From NCBI GenBank assembly GCA_016283945.1, contig JAEENW010000155.1, positions 1 through 36,444 on the forward strand: a stretch of DNA of 36,444 nt, in the 5' to 3' direction. This document shows, in pieces, positions 33,701-36,444 of this stretch. Below the pieces are notes generated by a model. It made no database searches. It was given only the letters and a program-made list of their open reading frames with translations, and was not told where the DNA came from. Both the position numbers and the translations under genes were made by a program. Numbering within the stretch: the first letter of the stretch is position 1; each line of letters opens with the position of its first letter. This DNA comes from Bacillota bacterium (GTDB lineage: Bacteria; Bacillota; Clostridia; Peptostreptococcales; Anaerovoracaceae).

Positions 33701-34210
33701 ATGAAAGCTCTGGTCTGCATAGACTTAGACCGCGCGATAGGCTTTGAGGGAGGCCTGCTCTTCAGGCTCCCCGAGGATCTCGCGTTCTACAAGAGGAGCA
33801 CGCTCGGAAAGACCGTGGTCATGGGCAGGAACACCCTGCTCTCCATGCCGCGCTCCAAGCCCCTGCCCGGGAGGAACAACCTCGTGCTCTCCGCCTCGAT
33901 GGAGGAGAGGGACGAGGAGCTCAAGGGCGGCTTCCGCTTCGCAGTGAGGAACACCCCTGAGCGCGCGCTCGAATACCTCCGCGAAAACGGCCTCTTCGGC
34001 GAGGCGGTGCTCAGCGGGGGAGAGGCGGTCTACAGGCGGTTTCTGGACGAGTGCGACGAGCTCGTCGTGACCCAGGTCATGGCGAGGGCGGAGAACGCCG
34101 ACGCGCACTTCCCCGAGTTCAGGGACAGCTTCCACATCGTAAAGGAGCTCGGTCCGTATTTCGCGGACGGGCTTATGTATTATAGAAGGACTTACAGAAA
34201 AAATGGCTAA
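33701..34210 (+). CDS. folA: Dihydrofolate reductase
   Basis: DHFR (169 residues) reduces dihydrofolate with NADPH. Visible are the start MKALVCIDLDRAIGFEGGL, the substrate-site acid D26 in RLPEDLAFYKRSTLG, the NADPH segment GKTVVMGRNTLLSMP and LSGGEAVYRRFL. The tryptophan before LPxDL (W22 in E. coli) is Phe21, unusual but compatible with activity. The frame is open into thyA, but ATG 33701 follows CGGAGGGCGC and is the family start. Its stop overlaps the rlmB start by eight bases. Confidence 0.92.
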   Translation: MKALVCIDLDRAIGFEGGLLFRLPEDLAFYKRSTLGKTVVMGRNTLLSMPRSKPLPGRNNLVLSASMEERDEELKGGFRFAVRNTPERALEYLRENGLFGEAVLSGGEAVYRRFLDECDELVVTQVMARAENADAHFPEFRDSFHIVKELGPYFADGLMYYRRTYRKNG

Positions 34211-35420
34211 GAGAGACGATCCCAGATACAAGAGCGCGCCTTCGCGCAGCGGAAAGAACAGGCGCTCCGAGCACTTCGCGGCCGCGGGCGGAAGCTCCGA
34301 CAGGCGCGGCAGCGGCAGAAGCGCATCCGGCGAGAGCCGCTCCTACGGCAGGAACTCCTCCGGAGAGGGCCGCAGCTACGTCAGAAGCGCCTCCGGCGAA
34401 GGCCGAAGCTACGGCAGAACTGCCTCCGGCGAGAAGCGCTCCTACGTGAAGGGCGAGGCCCCAAAGCGCGCCTATGGAAAGGCAGCCGATGGCAGCCGCA
34501 GGCCGGCTGACGCCTCTCGCTCCACCAGAAGGGACCGCGCGGCATCCTCCGACGGGCCGCAGCGCGGCGCTGGAAGCCTTTCCGGACGCACCTATTCTCC
34601 CCGCAGGACGGACGAGCGCTCCTACGCGCCCCGCAGGGCGGACGAGCGTCCCTACGCTCCCGCCGAGGGCTTCGCCGAGAACCCTAACCTCATCATAGGC
34701 CGCAACCCCGTCACCGAGGCGATAAAGAGCGGCCGCACCATAGACAAGATACTCATGCAGAAGGACGGCGAGGGCTCCGTCAGGAAGATCGCCGCCATGG
34801 CCCGCGAGGAGGGCCTGCAGCTCCAGTACGTCGACAAGATCGTGCTCGACAAGCTCGCGCCGGGGCGCCCGCACCAGGGAGTCGCGGCCTTCGCCGCCGC
34901 CCACGACTACTGCGACGTCGAGGACATACTCGCCGCCGCGGAGGAGAAGGGCGAGCCGCCCCTCATCGTGCTGCTCGACGGGCTCGAGGATCCTCACAAC
35001 CTCGGCGCCATCCTGAGGAGCGCCGACGGAGCGGGAGCCCACGGAGTAATCATCCCCGCCAGGAGGTCCGTGAGCCTCACCGAGACCGTCGCCAAGGCCA
35101 GCGCAGGAGCGATAGAGTACGTCCCCGTCGCCAAGGTCAGCAATCTCGCCGCGGCGATAGACGAGCTCAAGGCGCAGGGCATCTGGATTGCCGCGGTCGA
35201 CATGGACGGCGAGAGCTACTCGAGCGCCAGGCTCGACGGCCCGCTCGCCATAGTCATCGGCAGCGAGGGCAAGGGCGTATCCCGCCTCGTCAAGGAGAAG
35301 TGCGACTTCGTCGTCTCCATCCCGATGAAGGGCAGGGTCAACTCGCTCAACGCCTCAAACGCCGCCGCCGTCATACTCTACGAGGCCGAGCGCCAGAGGA
35401 GCGCCGGAGCCGAAGGATGA
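34203..35420 (+). CDS. rlmB: RlmB-type 23S rRNA 2'-O-methyltransferase with long repetitive N-terminal tail
   Basis: Residues from about 160 to 405 are a complete SpoU/TrmH-type SPOUT methyltransferase: substrate-binding domain (IIGRNPVTEAIKSGRTIDKI), then catalytic motifs DGLEDPHNLGAILRSADGAG, IVIGSEGKGVSRLVKEKCD and IPMKGRVNSLNASNAAAVIL. RlmB methylates G2251 of 23S rRNA. The first ~158 residues are low-complexity, rich in Ser, Arg, Gly and Tyr, including four 11-residue repeats (41-84, ASGEGRSYGRT type) and two 10-residue repeats (131-150, YAPRRADERP type). The usual length is about 245, so the tail is an added, probably disordered RNA-binding segment. The ATG overlaps the folA stop. Confidence 0.92.
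   Translation: MAKRDDPRYKSAPSRSGKNRRSEHFAAAGGSSDRRGSGRSASGESRSYGRNSSGEGRSYVRSASGEGRSYGRTASGEKRSYVKGEAPKRAYGKAADGSRRPADASRSTRRDRAASSDGPQRGAGSLSGRTYSPRRTDERSYAPRRADERPYAPAEGFAENPNLIIGRNPVTEAIKSGRTIDKILMQKDGEGSVRKIAAMAREEGLQLQYVDKIVLDKLAPGRPHQGVAAFAAAHDYCDVEDILAAAEEKGEPPLIVLLDGLEDPHNLGAILRSADGAGAHGVIIPARRSVSLTETVAKASAGAIEYVPVAKVSNLAAAIDELKAQGIWIAAVDMDGESYSSARLDGPLAIVIGSEGKGVSRLVKEKCDFVVSIPMKGRVNSLNASNAAAVILYEAERQRSAGAEG
34323..34454 (+). repeat. Four tandem 33-bp coding repeats in rlmB
   Basis: Codons 41-84 encode ASGESRSYGRN, SSGEGRSYVRS, ASGEGRSYGRT and ASGEKRSYVKG in tandem, each 33 bases at DNA level. A second pair of 30-base units encodes YSPRRTDERS and YAPRRADERP at codons 131-150 (34593-34652). 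Confidence 0.9.
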
Positions 35421-36061
35421 CGGCAAAGGGCAGCGCCGGGCAGGGTGCCCCGGCAGGACAGCCCGCCTGCGCGAGGCTCACAGACGAACAGCTTTGGGAG
35501 AGGGCTTCTCTCGGGGACAAGGGCTCCGAGGAGGAGCTCTTCGCCCGCTACAAGGAGAGCGTGCGCGGAAGGGCACGCCTCTATTTTATGCCCGGAGCCG
35601 AGCGCGAGGACGTGGTGCAGGAGGGAATGATAGGCCTCTTCAACGCGATCCGGACCTACGACCCCTCGCGCGGGGCGAGCTTCTCGACCTACGCGGGGCT
35701 GTGCATCAATTCCCGCATACTCACCGCGGTGCGCGACAACTCCGGAAACCGCCAGCAGCCGCTCAACAGCGCCCGCTCGCTCGACGAGGCGCAGGAGACC
35801 GGTGACGGAGAGACCTCGACTCTGGGCGAGAGGCTTCCCGCGGGCCCGTCCTCGGATCCCGAGGAGGCGGCGCTCTCGAGGGAGCTCGAGGGCCTCATAG
35901 GGCCTGACAGCGGGATCTTCAGCAGACTCGAAAAGCGCGTGCTCGCGCTGCTAATGGAGGGGCGCGGCTACCGCGACATCGCGGAGGAGCTCGGCAAGAG
36001 CCCCAAGCAGATCGACAACGCGATACAGCGCATCCGGGGGAAGATCCGTAAGGTGCTGTAG
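35417..36061 (+). CDS. sigH: RNA polymerase sigma factor SigH (Spo0H-like)
   Basis: The 214-residue protein resembles the SigH sigma factors of Firmicutes. Region 2 is seen in ARLYFMPGAEREDVVQEG and MIGLFNAIRTYDPSRGASFS, followed by YAGLCINSRILTAVRDNS; the SigH-type PLNSARSLDE follows. Region 4 is the C-terminal helix-turn-helix (YRDIAEELGKSPKQIDNAI). ATG 35417 overlaps the rlmB stop (ATGA). In B. subtilis SigH drives early sporulation and competence; in non-spore-forming clostridia it often persists with other roles. yacP, normally between rlmB and sigH, is missing. The first ~20 residues are an Ala/Gly-rich extension. Confidence 0.92.
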   Translation: MTAKGSAGQGAPAGQPACARLTDEQLWERASLGDKGSEEELFARYKESVRGRARLYFMPGAEREDVVQEGMIGLFNAIRTYDPSRGASFSTYAGLCINSRILTAVRDNSGNRQQPLNSARSLDEAQETGDGETSTLGERLPAGPSSDPEEAALSRELEGLIGPDSGIFSRLEKRVLALLMEGRGYRDIAEELGKSPKQIDNAIQRIRGKIRKVL

Positions 36062-36113
36062 GGGCGGCCGCGGCCGGCAGGCAGAGCGCGTACCGTATAT
36101 AAAGGAATACATT

Positions 36114-36444
36114 ATGGACATAGTCAAAACTCTGTGCTCCGAGCTCGGGAAGAGCCCGGAGCACGTCAGCAATGTGATAGAGCTCATCGACGGAGGGAGC
36201 ACCATACCCTTCATCGCGCGCTACCGCAAGGAGCTGCACGGCGGGATGGACGATACCTCGCTCAGAAAGCTCGCCGGGAGGCTCGAGTACCTGCGCGGGC
36301 TGGACGAGCGCCGGACGGCGGTCCTCGGCTCGATAGAGGCGCAGGGGAAGCTCACGGATGAGCTGCGCGCGGAGATCGATTCCGCGGAGACCCTCGCCAG
36401 GCTCGAGGACATCTACCGCCCCTTCAGGCCGAAAATGCGCACCC
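36114..36444 (+). CDS. tex: Tex family S1 RNA-binding protein, N-terminal part (truncated by window edge)
   Basis: The 110 visible codons match the N-terminus of Tex/YdcI: LIDGGSTIPFIARYRKELHG, LRKLAGRLEYLRGLDERR and RLEDIYRPFRPKMRT are characteristic. Tex is a multidomain nucleic-acid-binding protein (HTH, YqgF-like, HhH and S1 domains) linked to transcription or RNA quality; only the first part is in this window. ATG 36114 follows AAAGGAATAC, 52 bases after sigH. The remainder lies beyond base 36444. Confidence 0.93.
   Translation, partial: MDIVKTLCSELGKSPEHVSNVIELIDGGSTIPFIARYRKELHGGMDDTSLRKLAGRLEYLRGLDERRTAVLGSIEAQGKLTDELRAEIDSAETLARLEDIYRPFRPKMRT

Overview
The window is a GC-rich piece of a chromosome from a low-branching Firmicute, most likely an anaerobic clostridial lineage (an Anaerovoracaceae / 'Clostridiales Family XIII' type organism is my best guess). 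Pointers are the classic S10-spc-alpha ribosomal cluster with zinc-type S14, a CarD-PIN/TRAM-ispD-ispF-proS-cysS-mrnC-rlmB-sigH gene order typical of Firmicutes, a Bacillus-subtype ThyA, a YitT membrane protein, TTG/GTG starts, and strong AGGAGG-type ribosome binding sites. Lineage is inferred from family and gene order only.

Region 1 (1-10710) is the 3' end of the S10/spc/alpha supercluster: rplP (cut by the window edge), rpmC, rpsQ, rplN, rplX, rplE, rpsN, rpsH, rplF, rplR, rpsE, rpmD, rplO, secY, adk, map, infA, rpmJ, rpsM, rpsK, rpsD, rpoA, rplQ, closed by a strong intrinsic terminator. Genes are tightly packed with many stop/start overlaps; the one real gap is a structured 123-nt stretch between rpmJ and rpsM.

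Region 2 (10711-15651) is accessory metabolism. A three-gene unit behind an extended -10 promoter holds an aspartate dehydrogenase-like enzyme, a DJ-1/PfpI protein and an M20 amidohydrolase. Two leftward genes follow, a YitT-family membrane protein and a DUF1177 protein. A 16-bp inverted repeat overlaps the predicted yitT promoter, and DUF1177 shares a back-to-back promoter region with asnS.

Region 3 (15652-22224) runs rightward: asnS, an EF-G-like GTPase that lacks most of the G' insert, a terminator, a second M20 amidohydrolase, a pair of REP-like palindromic repeats, and radA.

Region 4 (22225-36444) is the 'radA to sigH' housekeeping string with substitutions. A two-component system sits where disA is expected; carD (tandem near-consensus promoters), the PIN/TRAM protein, an ispDF fusion, proS and cysS follow. 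A small unknown acidic protein is wedged by overlapping codons between cysS and mrnC. An MFS transporter, thyA and dihydrofolate reductase occupy the place where clostridia commonly carry thyX. Then come rlmB with a long repeat-rich N-terminal tail, sigH (no yacP between), and the start of tex, cut by the window edge.

Together the window is mostly translation, transcription and thymidylate/isoprenoid housekeeping, with a peptide/amino-acid-use flavour in the accessory genes (two M20 enzymes, AspDH-like, DUF1177). I see no tRNA, rRNA, CRISPR, transposase or phage gene.
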